DNA from: Streptococcus suis
Lineage (GTDB): Bacteria; Bacillota; Bacilli; Lactobacillales; Streptococcaceae
DNA length: 64,000 bases
NCBI RefSeq assembly: GCF_002960425.1
Contig: NZ_POIZ01000042.1
Location: 17,963 to 81,962 of the forward strand
Direction: 5' to 3'
Shown: piece after piece, positions 46,119 through 56,500 of the stretch
Numbering within the stretch: the first letter of the stretch is position 1
How the letters are laid out: each line of letters opens with the position of its first letter
Notes under the pieces: generated by a model
What the model saw: only the letters and a program-made list of their open reading frames with translations
Told to the model about the DNA's origin: nothing
Databases searched by the model: none
Translations under genes and position numbers: made by a program

Positions 46119-46808
46119 ATGGCTAAGAAAATTTTGATTGCCGGAAGAGAGCGCAATCTTTCGCACTTTGTTTCCATGGAGCTGCAGAAGAAGGAGTATT
46201 TGGTAGATTATGCCTCAACAGGGAAAGAAGCCCTCTCCTTAGCTCATGAAACGGATTTTGATTTGATTTTGATGAGCTTTCAGCTTTCTGACATGTCTAG
46301 TAAGGAATTGTCTAGGGAGTTATTGGCCATCAAGCCTGCTAGTGTCATGATTGTGGCTATTGATTCTGCAGATGTTGCACAGCATGGGGAAGAGGTCCTT
46401 TCTTATGCCGTTTCCTATGTCGTCAAACCCTTTGTCATCAGTGACTTGGTGGAGCAGATCACAGCCATCTTCCGTGGACGTGACTTTATCGATAAGAACT
46501 GCAAGCGTGTTCCGCTACAGGCAGCCTATCGTGACTTGAAGGTTGATTTTCAGAATCGAACTGTCACTCGTGGTGATGAGTTGATTAATTTGACTAGGAG
46601 AGAATATGACCTCTTGGCTACCCTGATGAATAGTCCTGAACCTGTCAGTCGTGAGCAATTGTTAGAGCGGGTTTGGAAGTATGAAACCATGTCTGAAACA
46701 AATGTGGTAGATGTCTATATTCGCTATCTTCGCGGAAAATTAGATGTAGCTGGGAATCCTTCTTACATTAAGACAGTACGCGGTGTTGGCTATGCAATGC
46801 GGGATTAG
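46119..46808 (+). CDS. ritR: Orphan response regulator RitR, atypical receiver
   Basis: An OmpR-type regulator without an adjacent kinase. In the pneumococcus RitR represses iron uptake and senses redox through Cys128. From MAKKILIAGRERN (229 residues) the receiver lacks the acidic pair (Gly-Arg instead) and has Ser at position 53 where Asp is normally phosphorylated. Cys128 (FIDKNC) is exactly conserved. The winged-helix domain is complete (LTRREYDLLATLM, ETNVVDVYIRYLRGKLD). ATGs at 46107 and TTG 46092 are alternative starts. Regulation by phosphorylation at position 53 is therefore unlikely. Confidence 0.9.
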   Translation: MAKKILIAGRERNLSHFVSMELQKKEYLVDYASTGKEALSLAHETDFDLILMSFQLSDMSSKELSRELLAIKPASVMIVAIDSADVAQHGEEVLSYAVSYVVKPFVISDLVEQITAIFRGRDFIDKNCKRVPLQAAYRDLKVDFQNRTVTRGDELINLTRREYDLLATLMNSPEPVSREQLLERVWKYETMSETNVVDVYIRYLRGKLDVAGNPSYIKTVRGVGYAMRD

Positions 46809-46946
46809 TTTGAACTAGACTAGTGGTTCCAACTACAGTAACAAAGCGAGAATAAGGAAGGAGGTAGAGCGAACTTGATTTCTACTTCTTTTCTTTTTGG
46901 ACTCCTTGTGTTACACTAGGACTAATCATGTTGAGATGGAGATGTT

Positions 46947-48071
46947 ATGAATTCGTCATTTAAAGAAAAAGCTTTATTGATCTTACTGGCAGGAGCGACC
47001 CTTTTGGCAGTATTAAATTGGGATACGATTTACAAGGCTATCCAAATTTTATTGGGAAGCATGAATTCCCTCTTTATTGGTAGTGTTATTGCCTTTATTT
47101 TGAATGTTCCTATGAAAAAATTGGAGGATCTGTTAGAAAAGGTCTCCTTTCTTGAAAAATCCAAGCGCTCCCTAGCCATTGTTGGAGTATTGATTGGTTT
47201 TCTTTTGATTGTCACTGGCTTGGTGGTTATTGTCTTGCCTACCCTTATGACGACGGTATCCCAGTTGGTAACGGTTAGCAGCACGGCTATTCCTAAATCG
47301 GTCAATGCCTTGACAAGTTTTCTAGAAGAAAATGGGCTTTTGGCTGGTCAGGTTGGGGACCAGATTGCAGGAATGCTAGACCAGTTGAAAAACTTAACCT
47401 TTATTTCCAATCTGGTAACTCCTGTCTTGTCGGGCTTGGTATCCAATGTCACGGGGATTTTCTCCAATACCATGACGCTTGTGATGGCTTTCTTCTTTAC
47501 CTTGGCTATCTTGGGGAGCAAGGAACAATTGCAGTCTATGACGGAAAAATTCTTAGAGGCTACTCTACCAGCCAAAGCGGTGAGGGTCATTGCTTACATC
47601 GGTGAAGTCATTATTGATACCTATGATAAATTCTTGATGAGCCAAATTGTAGAAGCCTGCATTATCGGAAGTCTGGTTTTTGTGACCTATTCTCTTTCTG
47701 GTATTCCTTATGCCAGCATGGCGGGAATTTTATCGGGTGTCTTATCATTCGTGCCTTACATTGGCCCCTTTACAGCCTGTCTGATTAGTGCCTTGTTTGT
47801 GGCAGTTCAAAATCCGCTCCTGGCACTCTGGTCTATTGTCCTCTTCCAGATTCTTCAGTTGATTGAGGGGAATGTGATTTATCCGCGCGTGGTTGGTCAA
47901 TCAGTTGGTCTTCCGACCCTCTTTACTCTAGCCGCAGCCTTGATTGGTGGAAACTTGTTTGGCTTGCTTGGGATGGTCTTCTTTACCCCCATTTTTGCGG
48001 TTATTTACCGCCTGGTTCGTGAATGGGTGGCCAGTCGCTTGAAAAAGCAAGAGGATGCGACAGTCAGTTAA
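46947..48071 (+). CDS. AI-2E family transporter / PerM-type permease
   Basis: 374 residues with about eight hydrophobic helices and the family core YDKFLMSQIVEACIIGSLVF, AGILSGVLSFVPYIGPF and EGNVIYPRVVGQSVGLPTLF. Members export small molecules or act as Na+/H+ antiporters; the AI-2 label is historical and substrate here is unknown. The start lies about 8 nt after a GAGATGGAG ribosome site. Followed by a terminator at 48076-48103. Confidence 0.88.
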   Translation: MNSSFKEKALLILLAGATLLAVLNWDTIYKAIQILLGSMNSLFIGSVIAFILNVPMKKLEDLLEKVSFLEKSKRSLAIVGVLIGFLLIVTGLVVIVLPTLMTTVSQLVTVSSTAIPKSVNALTSFLEENGLLAGQVGDQIAGMLDQLKNLTFISNLVTPVLSGLVSNVTGIFSNTMTLVMAFFFTLAILGSKEQLQSMTEKFLEATLPAKAVRVIAYIGEVIIDTYDKFLMSQIVEACIIGSLVFVTYSLSGIPYASMAGILSGVLSFVPYIGPFTACLISALFVAVQNPLLALWSIVLFQILQLIEGNVIYPRVVGQSVGLPTLFTLAAALIGGNLFGLLGMVFFTPIFAVIYRLVREWVASRLKKQEDATVS

Positions 48072-48075
48072 AATA

Positions 48076-48103
48076 GAAAGTGAGTTTTCTCGCTTTCTTT
48101 TAT
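48076..48103 (+). terminator. Terminator before nrdR
   Basis: GAAAGTGAG-TTTT-CTCGCTTTC hairpin followed by TTTTA. An extended -10 for nrdR (TGcTATACT, 48118-48126) follows. Confidence 0.75.
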
Positions 48104-48157
48104 TTTTGCTGTTTTTATGCTATACTGAAGTGATAAAGAAGATGTAGGAGTGAGAGT

Positions 48158-48649
48158 ATGCGTTGTCCAAAGTGTCAAAGTTTGAAATCAAGTGTTATTG
48201 ATAGTCGTCAGGCTGAAGATGGCAATACCATCCGCCGTCGTCGTTCTTGCGATCAATGTGGTCAACGTTTTACCACCTATGAACGTGTTGAAGAAAAAAC
48301 CTTAGTCGTCGTGAAGAAGGATGGGACCAGGGAACAGTTTTCCCGTGAAAAGATTTTCAATGGGATTATTCGTTCTGCTCAAAAACGTCCAGTATCGACC
48401 AGTGATATTGATGAAGTGGTCAATCGGATCGAGCAGAAGGTTCGCGCTCAAAGCGACGGAGAAGTCGAAAGTGACGTCATTGGTAATTTTGTCATGGATG
48501 AACTGGTGGAGTTGGATGAAATCACCTATGTGCGTTTCGCCTCTGTCTATCGTTCCTTTAAGGATGTAGAAGAATTGGAGAACTTGCTCAAACAGATGAT
48601 TTCTAAGGGGAGTAAAGTAAAGTCAGGTGCTGCCAATGAAACCAAGTGA
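48158..48649 (+). CDS. nrdR: Transcriptional repressor NrdR
   Basis: A zinc and ATP/dATP-binding repressor of ribonucleotide reductase genes. 163 residues, usual length: N-terminal zinc ribbon with CPKC (3-6) and CDQC (31-34), the [17 protein letters not shown] signature, then an ATP-cone ([18 protein letters not shown]). The start follows AGGAGTG. It overlaps dnaB by 14 nt, linking nucleotide supply control to replication initiation genes. Confidence 0.96.
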   Translation: MRCPKCQSLKSSVIDSRQAEDGNTIRRRRSCDQCGQRFTTYERVEEKTLVVVKKDGTREQFSREKIFNGIIRSAQKRPVSTSDIDEVVNRIEQKVRAQSDGEVESDVIGNFVMDELVELDEITYVRFASVYRSFKDVEELENLLKQMISKGSKVKSGAANETK

Positions 48650-49787
48650 TTTATTTACCTATATCAAGACTAGTCCCTTTACACCAGACATTGTCAGCCT
48701 CAGCCAGTGCTATCAACCGATCATCAGTTTTGATGCCCTAGCTCTCTACTACTACCTCTATAGTTTCTCGGATCAGGGCCAGGGACGTTTTAAATGGGCG
48801 ACAATTCTCAACCATATGGATTTTGGGATGAAACGCTTGGAGCAGGCCTTGGATCTCTTATCTGCCATGGGGCTCCTGCAAGTCTATCGGGCAGATGAGT
48901 TGACGGGGCTAGCCTTACAGGCACCGCTGTCTGTCAAACAATTTTTGGACAAGCCCCTATACAAACAGTTATTGGCACAACGAATAGGTGAAGCCAGTGT
49001 AGAGGGCTTACAGGGTTCCAGACCTCCTCAAGAAAAGAATGTATCCAAGACCTTCTCTCAGGTCTTTACGCTTACTGGTCAGATTGAGGGGAGGTTTGAA
49101 CCGAAACATGATTTTGACTGGTCTGCCTTCAAGGCCTTGATGGCAAAAGACAAGCTTCTTTTTCAAGATGAAGCAGAGGACATTATTGCTCTTAGTCACA
49201 TAGCAGAGCAGGCAGGGTGGACTTGGTTGGAAACCTATCGTCAGGCAAAGGCAACGGCGATTGGTTTTACCCTATCTACTAAGCGCTTGCAACAGTCACG
49301 TCAGGCTAAACAGGTACCTGCAGGTCATTTAAGTCCTCAGGAACAGGCCATTGTTCGAGAGGCAAAAGCTAAGTCAAGTTCGGCTTTGCTCGCTTTTATC
49401 AAGGAGCAACGTAAGGCGGTCCCGACTGACACAGAGAAAAAGTGCTTGAAAGATCTGGCAAACTTGGGCTTGCTTGACGAAGTTATCAATGTCTTGGTCC
49501 TCTATACTTTTAACAAGGTGGATTCGGCCAATCTAAATGAAAAATATGCCATGAAGCTGGGTAATGATTTTTCCTATAAGGGAATTGCTAGTGCAGAGGC
49601 AGCTGTTCTTTACCTAAGAGAGTTGAAGACAGGTCAAGCACAGAGTAAACCCAAGCCAGAAAACAAAACCAATGTGCCGGAGTGGAGTAAGGAAGAGGTT
49701 CAGCAAGAACAAACGCAAGAAGGTCAAGCCAAGCTAGCTGCCCTTTATCGTGAATTAGAAGAAATGGAAAACAAAGGAGGTAGCTGA
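48636..49787 (+). CDS. dnaB: Replication initiation / membrane attachment protein DnaB
   Basis: A Firmicute primosome protein (not the helicase) that helps DnaI load the replicative helicase. About 383 residues from [18 protein letters not shown], with an N-terminal winged-helix-type region (residues 1-110) and a DnaD/DnaB C-terminal domain (residues 270-340, [18 protein letters not shown] then [14 protein letters not shown]). The start is uncertain: AAGGGGAG at 48606-48613 is 22 nt from ATG 48636 and 13 nt from GTG 48627. It overlaps nrdR and touches dnaI by one base. Confidence 0.9.
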   Translation: MKPSDLFTYIKTSPFTPDIVSLSQCYQPIISFDALALYYYLYSFSDQGQGRFKWATILNHMDFGMKRLEQALDLLSAMGLLQVYRADELTGLALQAPLSVKQFLDKPLYKQLLAQRIGEASVEGLQGSRPPQEKNVSKTFSQVFTLTGQIEGRFEPKHDFDWSAFKALMAKDKLLFQDEAEDIIALSHIAEQAGWTWLETYRQAKATAIGFTLSTKRLQQSRQAKQVPAGHLSPQEQAIVREAKAKSSSALLAFIKEQRKAVPTDTEKKCLKDLANLGLLDEVINVLVLYTFNKVDSANLNEKYAMKLGNDFSYKGIASAEAAVLYLRELKTGQAQSKPKPENKTNVPEWSKEEVQQEQTQEGQAKLAALYRELEEMENKGGS

Positions 49788-50686
49788 TGAAATCAGTTCA
49801 AGACAAGTTGCCGCAGGCAACCAATTCAAGTCCAAAATCTTATCAGCAACTCTATCAGGAGATAGTGAGTGATCCTGAAGTCGCTGCTTTTATCAAAAAA
49901 GAAGGCTTGAGCCAGCAGGAAATCACTCTGTCCATTTCAAAGTTTTTGGAATATATCAGCCAGCGTGACCTCTTTGTCAAGCAAGACCAAGCCTATATTG
50001 CTAAGGGGTACCAACCAGTTTTGGTCATGAATGAGGGCTATGCGGATGTGTCCTATCTTGAGACAGAGGAATTGGTCGAATACCGTCGTTTGGAAGCCAT
50101 CAAAAACCGCATCCAGCTCATCAATATGCCAGCAAGTTTGAAAAATGTAACCGTGGCGGATATTGATAAGAGCGATGAAAATCGTGTGGAAGTCATGTTG
50201 GCCATTGCGGATTTTGTCAAACGCTTTGAAGAAAAGCCAAAAGGTCTTTACATCTATGGCAATTTCGGTATTGGTAAAAGTTATTTGATGGCTTATTTAG
50301 CCAATTTGTTGTCCAAAACTCATCTTCAATCAACCACCATGCTCCACTATCCGACCTTTGTTGTCGATATAAAAAATGCTATCAAAGATGGTTCTGTCAA
50401 GGAGCGAATTGATGAAATCAAGATGGCTCAGGTCTTGGTGCTAGATGACATTGGAGCAGAGCAACATAGTCCGTGGGTGCGTGACGATGTTCTGCAGGTC
50501 ATTCTGCAATACCGTATGCAGGAGAATCTGCCGACCTTCTTTACGTCTAATTTCTCCTTTGATGATTTGGAACGGCATTTTGCATCTGGCAAGTCTGGTG
50601 ATGAAACCTGGCAGGCCAAACGGGTTATGGAGCGGATTCGCTACCTGGCTCGCGATTTGCATTTGAAAGGAAAGAACCGCCGATGA
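49787..50686 (+). CDS. dnaI: Primosomal protein DnaI, helicase loader
   Basis: An AAA+ ATPase that loads the DnaC-type helicase at origins and restart sites. 299 residues: N-terminal helicase-binding region (residues 1-130), Walker A GNFGIGKSYL near 157, Walker B VLVLDDIGAE, sensor TFFTSNFSFDDL and the C-terminal arginine finger region RVMERIRYLA. Good ribosome site (AAAGGAGG) inside dnaB. ATGA overlap with the next gene. Confidence 0.95.
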   Translation: MKSVQDKLPQATNSSPKSYQQLYQEIVSDPEVAAFIKKEGLSQQEITLSISKFLEYISQRDLFVKQDQAYIAKGYQPVLVMNEGYADVSYLETEELVEYRRLEAIKNRIQLINMPASLKNVTVADIDKSDENRVEVMLAIADFVKRFEEKPKGLYIYGNFGIGKSYLMAYLANLLSKTHLQSTTMLHYPTFVVDIKNAIKDGSVKERIDEIKMAQVLVLDDIGAEQHSPWVRDDVLQVILQYRMQENLPTFFTSNFSFDDLERHFASGKSGDETWQAKRVMERIRYLARDLHLKGKNRR

Positions 50687-51396
50687 ATGAAACCATTGAT
50701 TTGATGCTGAACCATACTTCCGTCCGTCGTTTTACGGAAGAGCCCATTGAGGCGGAACATTTGCAAGCTATTCTTTCAGCTGGGCGAGCTGCGTCTAGCT
50801 GGAAGAATTTCCAGTCTTACTCTATTATTGTGGTGCAGTCGAAGGAGAAAAAACAGGCTCTCTATGATTTGGTGCCCCAGCCAGCTATTTTACAGGCTCA
50901 GGCCATTTTGGTTTTTGTGGGCGACCATAATCGTGCCAGTAAGGCGGCCTAACTCCATGGTTCAGACTTTGATGCAAAAGGAACAGAAAATCTCCTGATT
51001 TCTTCAGTCGACGCGGCTCTGGCAGGGCAAAATGCTCTTTTAGCAGCTGAAAGCCTGGGTTATGGTGGTGTCTTCATCGGTATGATTCGCCATAAGGCCT
51101 TGGCAATAGCAGAGCTGTTCAACTTGCCAGATTATACCTATCCAATTTTCTGTATTGCCTTGGGTCGACCAGCCCAAAACCATCCTGTCAAACCACGTTT
51201 GGCAAGTGAAACCATTGTCTTTCAGGAAGAATATGTGGAGCAAGGCGTGGAAGCCATCCAAGCCTACGACCAAGTTCAGACAGACTATGCAGGTGCCCGT
51301 CAGACAGAAACCTGGTCGGAGCGATTGGTTGCCCAGTTTGGTCAGCCAGAGCAGCCTGAAACGAGAGCAATTTTAGAAAAAAATAAACTATTGTAA
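50683..51396 (+). pseudogene. Nitroreductase (NfsA/NfrA type) interrupted by an in-frame TAA
   Basis: An FMN oxidoreductase frame starts at 50683 (ATGA overlap with dnaI) with the HTSVRRFTEEPIE motif and runs 89 codons to TAA at 50950-50952. Reading through in the same frame continues without break (LHGSDFDAKGTENLLISSVDAALAGQ, ...LGYGGVFIGMIRHKA) to 51396, 237 codons in all, the family length. A single C to T change (CAA to TAA) explains it. Without suppression the product loses its C-terminal FMN-binding and dimer part. A sequencing error is possible. An internal ATG at 51082 is not expected to give a functional product. Confidence 0.9.
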
Positions 51397-51413
51397 GTAG
51401 AAGAGGAGGAGCC

Positions 51414-52724
51414 ATGGCTCAACCAACTATCGCCATCGTTGGCCGTCCCAACGTTGGTAAATCAACCTTATTTAACCGTATTGCGGGGGAGCGGATTTCC
51501 ATTGTCGAAGACGTGGAAGGTGTGACCCGTGACCGTATTTATGCTACTGGTGAGTGGCTCAACCGCAAGTTTTCCTTGATTGATACAGGTGGTATCGACG
51601 ATGTGGATGCACCTTTCATGGAACAAATCAAGCACCAGGCTGAGATTGCTATGGATGAAGCAGATGTTATCGTCTTTGTTGTTTCAGGTAAAGAAGGTGT
51701 GACAGATGCGGATGAGTATGTATCGCGTATCCTTTATAAGACCAACAAACCAGTCATTTTGGTTGTCAATAAAGTCGATAACCCTGAAATGCGTAATGAC
51801 ATTTACGATTTCTATTCGCTTGGTCTTGGGGATCCCTATCCAGTATCATCTGTGCATGGTATCGGTACAGGGGATGTCTTGGATGCGATCATTGAAAATC
51901 TGCCAGTCCAAGAAGCAGAAGAAAATCCAGATATTATCAAGTTCAGCTTGATTGGTCGTCCAAACGTTGGAAAATCAAGTTTGATTAACGCTATTTTGGG
52001 TGAAGAGCGCGTGATTGCGTCGCCTGTTGCTGGAACGACTCGAGATGCCATTGATACGCACTTTACAGACTCAGAAGGTCAAGAATTTACCATGATTGAC
52101 ACCGCAGGGATGCGCAAGTCTGGTAAGGTCTATGAAAATACGGAGAAATACTCCGTTATGCGTGCCATGCGTGCCATTGAGCGTTCAGATGTTATACTCA
52201 TGGTCATCAATGCAGAAGAAGGCATCCGCGAGTACGACAAACGCATCGCAGGCTTTGCCCATGAAGCTGGTAAGGGAATGATTATCGTCGTCAACAAGTG
52301 GGACACGCTTGAAAAAGATAACCACACCATGAAGAAATGGGAAGATGATATCCGCGACCAATTCCAATACTTGTCTTACGCACCTATTATCTTTGTATCA
52401 GCCTTGACCAAGCAACGCTTGCATAAGTTGCCTGAGATGATTAAGGCCATTAGTGAAAGCCAGAATACCCGTATTCCGTCGGCTGTTCTCAACGATGTTA
52501 TCATGGATGCCATTGCTATTAACCCGACACCAACTGACAAGGGTAAACGCTTGAAAATTTTCTACGCGACCCAGGTTGCGACCAAGCCACCAACATTTGT
52601 GGTCTTTGTCAACGAAGAAGAGCTCATGCACTTCTCCTATATGCGTTTCTTGGAAAATCAAATCCGCAAGGCCTTTGTCTTCGAAGGAACACCGATTCAT
52701 CTGATTGCACGAAAACGGAAATAA
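51414..52724 (+). CDS. der: Ribosome-biogenesis GTPase Der (EngA)
   Basis: Essential tandem GTPase for 50S assembly. 436 residues: G domain 1 with [18 protein letters not shown] and NKVD; G domain 2 with [19 protein letters not shown] and NKWD; then a KH-like C-terminal domain ([20 protein letters not shown] is in the usual place). The start follows AGAGGAGGAGCC. Terminator at 52729-52750. Confidence 0.97.
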   Translation: MAQPTIAIVGRPNVGKSTLFNRIAGERISIVEDVEGVTRDRIYATGEWLNRKFSLIDTGGIDDVDAPFMEQIKHQAEIAMDEADVIVFVVSGKEGVTDADEYVSRILYKTNKPVILVVNKVDNPEMRNDIYDFYSLGLGDPYPVSSVHGIGTGDVLDAIIENLPVQEAEENPDIIKFSLIGRPNVGKSSLINAILGEERVIASPVAGTTRDAIDTHFTDSEGQEFTMIDTAGMRKSGKVYENTEKYSVMRAMRAIERSDVILMVINAEEGIREYDKRIAGFAHEAGKGMIIVVNKWDTLEKDNHTMKKWEDDIRDQFQYLSYAPIIFVSALTKQRLHKLPEMIKAISESQNTRIPSAVLNDVIMDAIAINPTPTDKGKRLKIFYATQVATKPPTFVVFVNEEELMHFSYMRFLENQIRKAFVFEGTPIHLIARKRK

Positions 52725-52728
52725 GAAA

Positions 52729-52750
52729 GAGAGGTCAAACCTCTTTTTTC
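52729..52750 (+). terminator. Terminator after der
   Basis: AGAGGT-CAA-ACCTCT hairpin followed by TTTTTC. A promoter for the next pair follows: TTGCAA 52752-52757, 16 nt, TAGAAT 52774-52779 with extended TGc. Confidence 0.75.
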
Positions 52751-52799
52751 TTTGCAATTATTCGTAAATATGCTAGAATGGGACTAGGAGGTGGTTCTT

Positions 52800-53138
52800 A
52801 TGGTAGCGATTCCGATTTGGCGTTCTTTTTTGATATTGCTTTCTTTTTCATCATTTTTTCTTGTATTTTATGAAGACAGTCAGTATAAGCCTTTCGGCTT
52901 TCGGTATTGGCTGGGGCTGGTGGCTTGCATCTGGCTCAATTTGGTGACTTTGGCATCCTATTTTATCGCTTTTACAGGTGGTTCGATTATGGTCTATAAT
53001 CAGTATAAACTGCCATTGGTCGTGATATTCCTTTTTTGTCTATTCTTGGCTAGTATGCTTACCTTTCTTTCCTTTAAGGCTATCAATATGATGATTCGAC
53101 GAACAAAATATTATCGACAGGTCAGAAAGGAAGGCTAG
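52800..53138 (+). CDS. Small membrane protein, paralogue of the next gene
   Basis: 112 residues with three to four hydrophobic helices. The ATG at 52800 is 9 nt after AGGAGG (52785-52790). It shares PFGFRYWLGLV near residue 30 and a C-terminal basic motif with TKYYRQV with the gene at 53140 (PFGIRYWLGWL, LYYRKI), so the two are a duplicated pair. No catalytic motif; function unknown. Confidence 0.72.
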   Translation: MVAIPIWRSFLILLSFSSFFLVFYEDSQYKPFGFRYWLGLVACIWLNLVTLASYFIAFTGGSIMVYNQYKLPLVVIFLFCLFLASMLTFLSFKAINMMIRRTKYYRQVRKEG

Positions 53139-53139
53139 T

Positions 53140-53460
53140 ATGGAATTTTTTGGTGAGTTGCTAGTGGAGTTTTTGACTGGATTGGCAGACTTCGATGAAA
53201 AGAAACACCCTCCCTTTGGAATTCGCTATTGGCTAGGTTGGTTGGGTCTTCTGACCAATCTCTTGATGCTCTTCTTTCTTACATTTGTAACGCTAGTTTT
53301 CTCCCTGATGTTTGCGGAAGGAAGGGGATGGAGTTTCCTCGTTTTAGCTCTCCTTTTCATGCCTATTCTGTTCTTTTGGCTCTATAAAACCCTTGGTTTT
53401 ATCAGGAAAATGTGGCATGTCACACTGTATTATAGAAAGATTTCTAAGAACATCAGTTGA
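53140..53460 (+). CDS. Small membrane protein, paralogue of the previous gene
   Basis: 106 residues: an N-terminal amphipathic stretch (MEFFGELLVEFLTGLADFD), the shared PFGIRYWLGW motif, two to three helices and a basic C-terminus ending LYYRKISKNIS. It starts one base after its paralogue, with AAAGGAAGG as ribosome site. Function unknown. Confidence 0.72.
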   Translation: MEFFGELLVEFLTGLADFDEKKHPPFGIRYWLGWLGLLTNLLMLFFLTFVTLVFSLMFAEGRGWSFLVLALLFMPILFFWLYKTLGFIRKMWHVTLYYRKISKNIS

Positions 53461-53564
53461 GTGAACTGGTGTTTTTTGGTGCCTTGGCAAAGAATTCTGC
53501 CACAAAATATGCTATAATGAAAAGATAATATTTTAGATTGTGCTAAGTCAAAAGAGGTAGTTGA

Positions 53565-56500
53565 ATGGGTCGGATGATGCCTGGGCGAATTCGCCAAGAA
53601 GGAATTGATTTGTATGAGGCTGGGAAACTGACTGTTCTTCATAGTGAGAATGGGAAGATGGAGCTGGATATTGCTGGAGAGCGCTTTATTTATAGTGATG
53701 ATGACAGTGATTTACTCTGTAGTTGTGACTTATTTCAAAGAAAGGGCTACTGTCAGCATCTGGCTGCCACGGAGTATTATTTAAAAAATGATGGTTCTGG
53801 GAAAGATCTGAAGCAGTCATTGAAGGAAGAAGGGGAGCAGCATAAGGAAACGGTGCGTCGGACCTATTTTGGTGGCCTCTTTTTAGATGAGATTTTGGGG
53901 TCAAAACCAGAAGAACTGGGCATCAAATACCGTCTGTCTGTAGAGGGAAACCTCTTGCCCTATGACCGGCAGATTGACTGGACCCTGAAAATCAGTCGCT
54001 TGCCTGATACCCGTGCCTATATTGTGCGGGACATTGGTGCTTTTTTGCGGTTGCTCAAGACCAATGGCCATTACCAAATTGGGAAAAATTACTACGAGCA
54101 GCTAGCCTATGAAAATTTTGATGAGCCCAGTCAGGCAGTCCTAGATTTTCTTTGGAACTTGGTTCCTGAGAAGGTGACTTTAGATTCGGATATTTTGATC
54201 CACTTTGGCCGTCATTTTCGGTTGCCTCAAGCCTATTTTGAAGAGGGCTTAGAATTGTTGAATCGGCTGGATGGCTTTGTCTTTACCTACCAGCAGCAAT
54301 CCTATTCGTCCTTGATGGTACTTCCTTTGACGGAGGAAGCTGGTCTGTATCATTTTGAAGTAACGGTCCATACGCTCATGATTGAAATGGTCATTCATGA
54401 AAAACGTGTCCGTCCCCTTTTTCAAGGTCGTTATATCTTGGTAGATGGCGTTATTTATTGTGCGGATCGGAAGCAGGAACAGCTAATTGCCCAGATTTCG
54501 AACTTGGTTCCTACCGAGTCAGGCTTGAGAAAGGTTCAGGTTGACTTTCAAGATCAGAATCGCTTGGCTCTGACTTTGCTGGATTTGCAGACCATTGGGA
54601 CGGTCAAGGCACCCAAACGTTTTAAAATACATGATTTCACACCTCATTTCCATATGGAGATGGAGGCAAGTGGTAGCTTAATCTTGCATTTGGTTTTGGA
54701 TTTTGATGGTCGCTTGGTCAGAAGTGAAGAAGAGTTGAGTTTGCTACCATTTGCCAGCCATTTTCAGCACCTAGAGGCTGTCTATCAGGCAATCGGTTTG
54801 GCTGGTTTTCGTGGCAAATACCTGGCTCATAGACCTGCCCTCAGTCAACAGGAGCTGTATCCATTTTTCCGCCAGCAGTTACCACTTTTAGAGAGCATGG
54901 GGCAGGTTCATCTGTCAGAAAATCTTCAGTCTCTTGTGATAGAAGCCAAACCCCAGTTGGAAATTGTCAGGAATGGCTCGCTTTTGGATATTTCATTTGA
55001 TCTGACAGGCATTGCTCAATCCGAAATTGATCAGGCGCTGCAAGCCTTGCTCAATCAAGAAGACCACTATAGCAGTCCGAGTGGTAGGGTCCTAGTCTTT
55101 GATGAGGAAACTAAGAAAATTAGCCAGACCCTGCTGCAACTGAGAGCCAAGCATGGCAAGGGGGGACAGATACAAGTTCACTCCTTGGCGGGTTATCAAT
55201 TAGCCCAGTCCCTGTCAGGTTTTGATCAGGTTCGTTTTTCCAAGGATTTTCAGGAAATGGCTGCCTATCTTGCACAGCCAGACAGTTTTCCGATGCCAGA
55301 TGTGGATGTGAAAACAGAGCTTAGGGACTACCAGCAAACAGGTGTTAAGTGGTTGTCCATGCTGGATCATTATGGTTTTGGCGGTATTTTGGCGGATGAT
55401 ATGGGACTTGGCAAGACCCTGCAAACCATTGCTTTTCTGTCCAGTCGGATGACGGAGACCACTCGTGTATTGATTCTGGCACCCTCTAGTTTGATTTACA
55501 ACTGGGCGGAAGAATGCAAGCGATTTGCTCCAGACTTGGACCTAGCTGTTGTTCATGGAAGTAAGGAACAGCGAGTAGACGTGATTGGTCAGGAGCATCA
55601 AATCTTGGTGACCTCCTATCCATCCTTTAGACAGGATAGTGACCTTTATAAGCAAGAGCATTTTGACTACCTGATTTTAGACGAAGCCCAGGTCATGAAA
55701 AATGCCCAATCCAAAATTGCTCAGTTACTGCGAGAATTTGAGGTGGGAAATTGTTTTGCTCTTTCGGGAACCCCTATTGAAAATCATTTGACAGAATTAT
55801 GGTCTATTTTTCAAATTGTTCTTCCAGGTTTATTGCCCGGAAAACAAGCCTTTGGGAAATTGGCAACCAAAGATATTGCCCGAACCATTCAGCCCTTTGT
55901 CCTTAGACGGCATAAGGAAGATGTTCTGCAGGAACTACCTGACTTGACAGAGATCAATGTTTTAAATGAATTGACTGATGAGCAAAAAACTATCTACCTG
56001 GCCCAGCTCCAGCAAATGCAGTCCAAGATTATCGGGGCTGATGATGCCCAAATCAATCGCAGCAAGATTGAGATTTTATCTGGGATTACGCGATTACGTC
56101 AAATCTGTGATACGCCTAGTCTCTTTATGGATGATTTTCAAGGTGAGAGTGGCAAGCTCAATAGCCTGAAAGAACTGTTGGTGCAACTGAAAGAGGGGGA
56201 ACACAGGGTCTTGATTTTCTCCCAATTTAGAAACATGCTGGAGCAAATCGAAGGTCAATTAAATGAGCTTGGTCTGACTTCCTATACTTTGACGGGCTCG
56301 ACCCCGGCTAATCAACGCCAAGAAATGACCCAGGCCTTTAATGCAGGTAGTCGGGATGTCTTCCTCATTTCCTTGAAAGCAGGTGGGGTTGGTCTCAATT
56401 TGACTGGTGCAGACACGGTTATTCTGGTTGACCTCTGGTGGAACCCTGCTGTGGAAGCCCAGGCCATTAGCCGTGCCCATCGTATGGGTCAGACTGAAAA

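Noticed and set aside
51082..51396. Separate 104-residue gene after the interrupted nitroreductase
   Set aside because: It continues the same frame of the same enzyme after one stop codon and has no ribosome site of its own.
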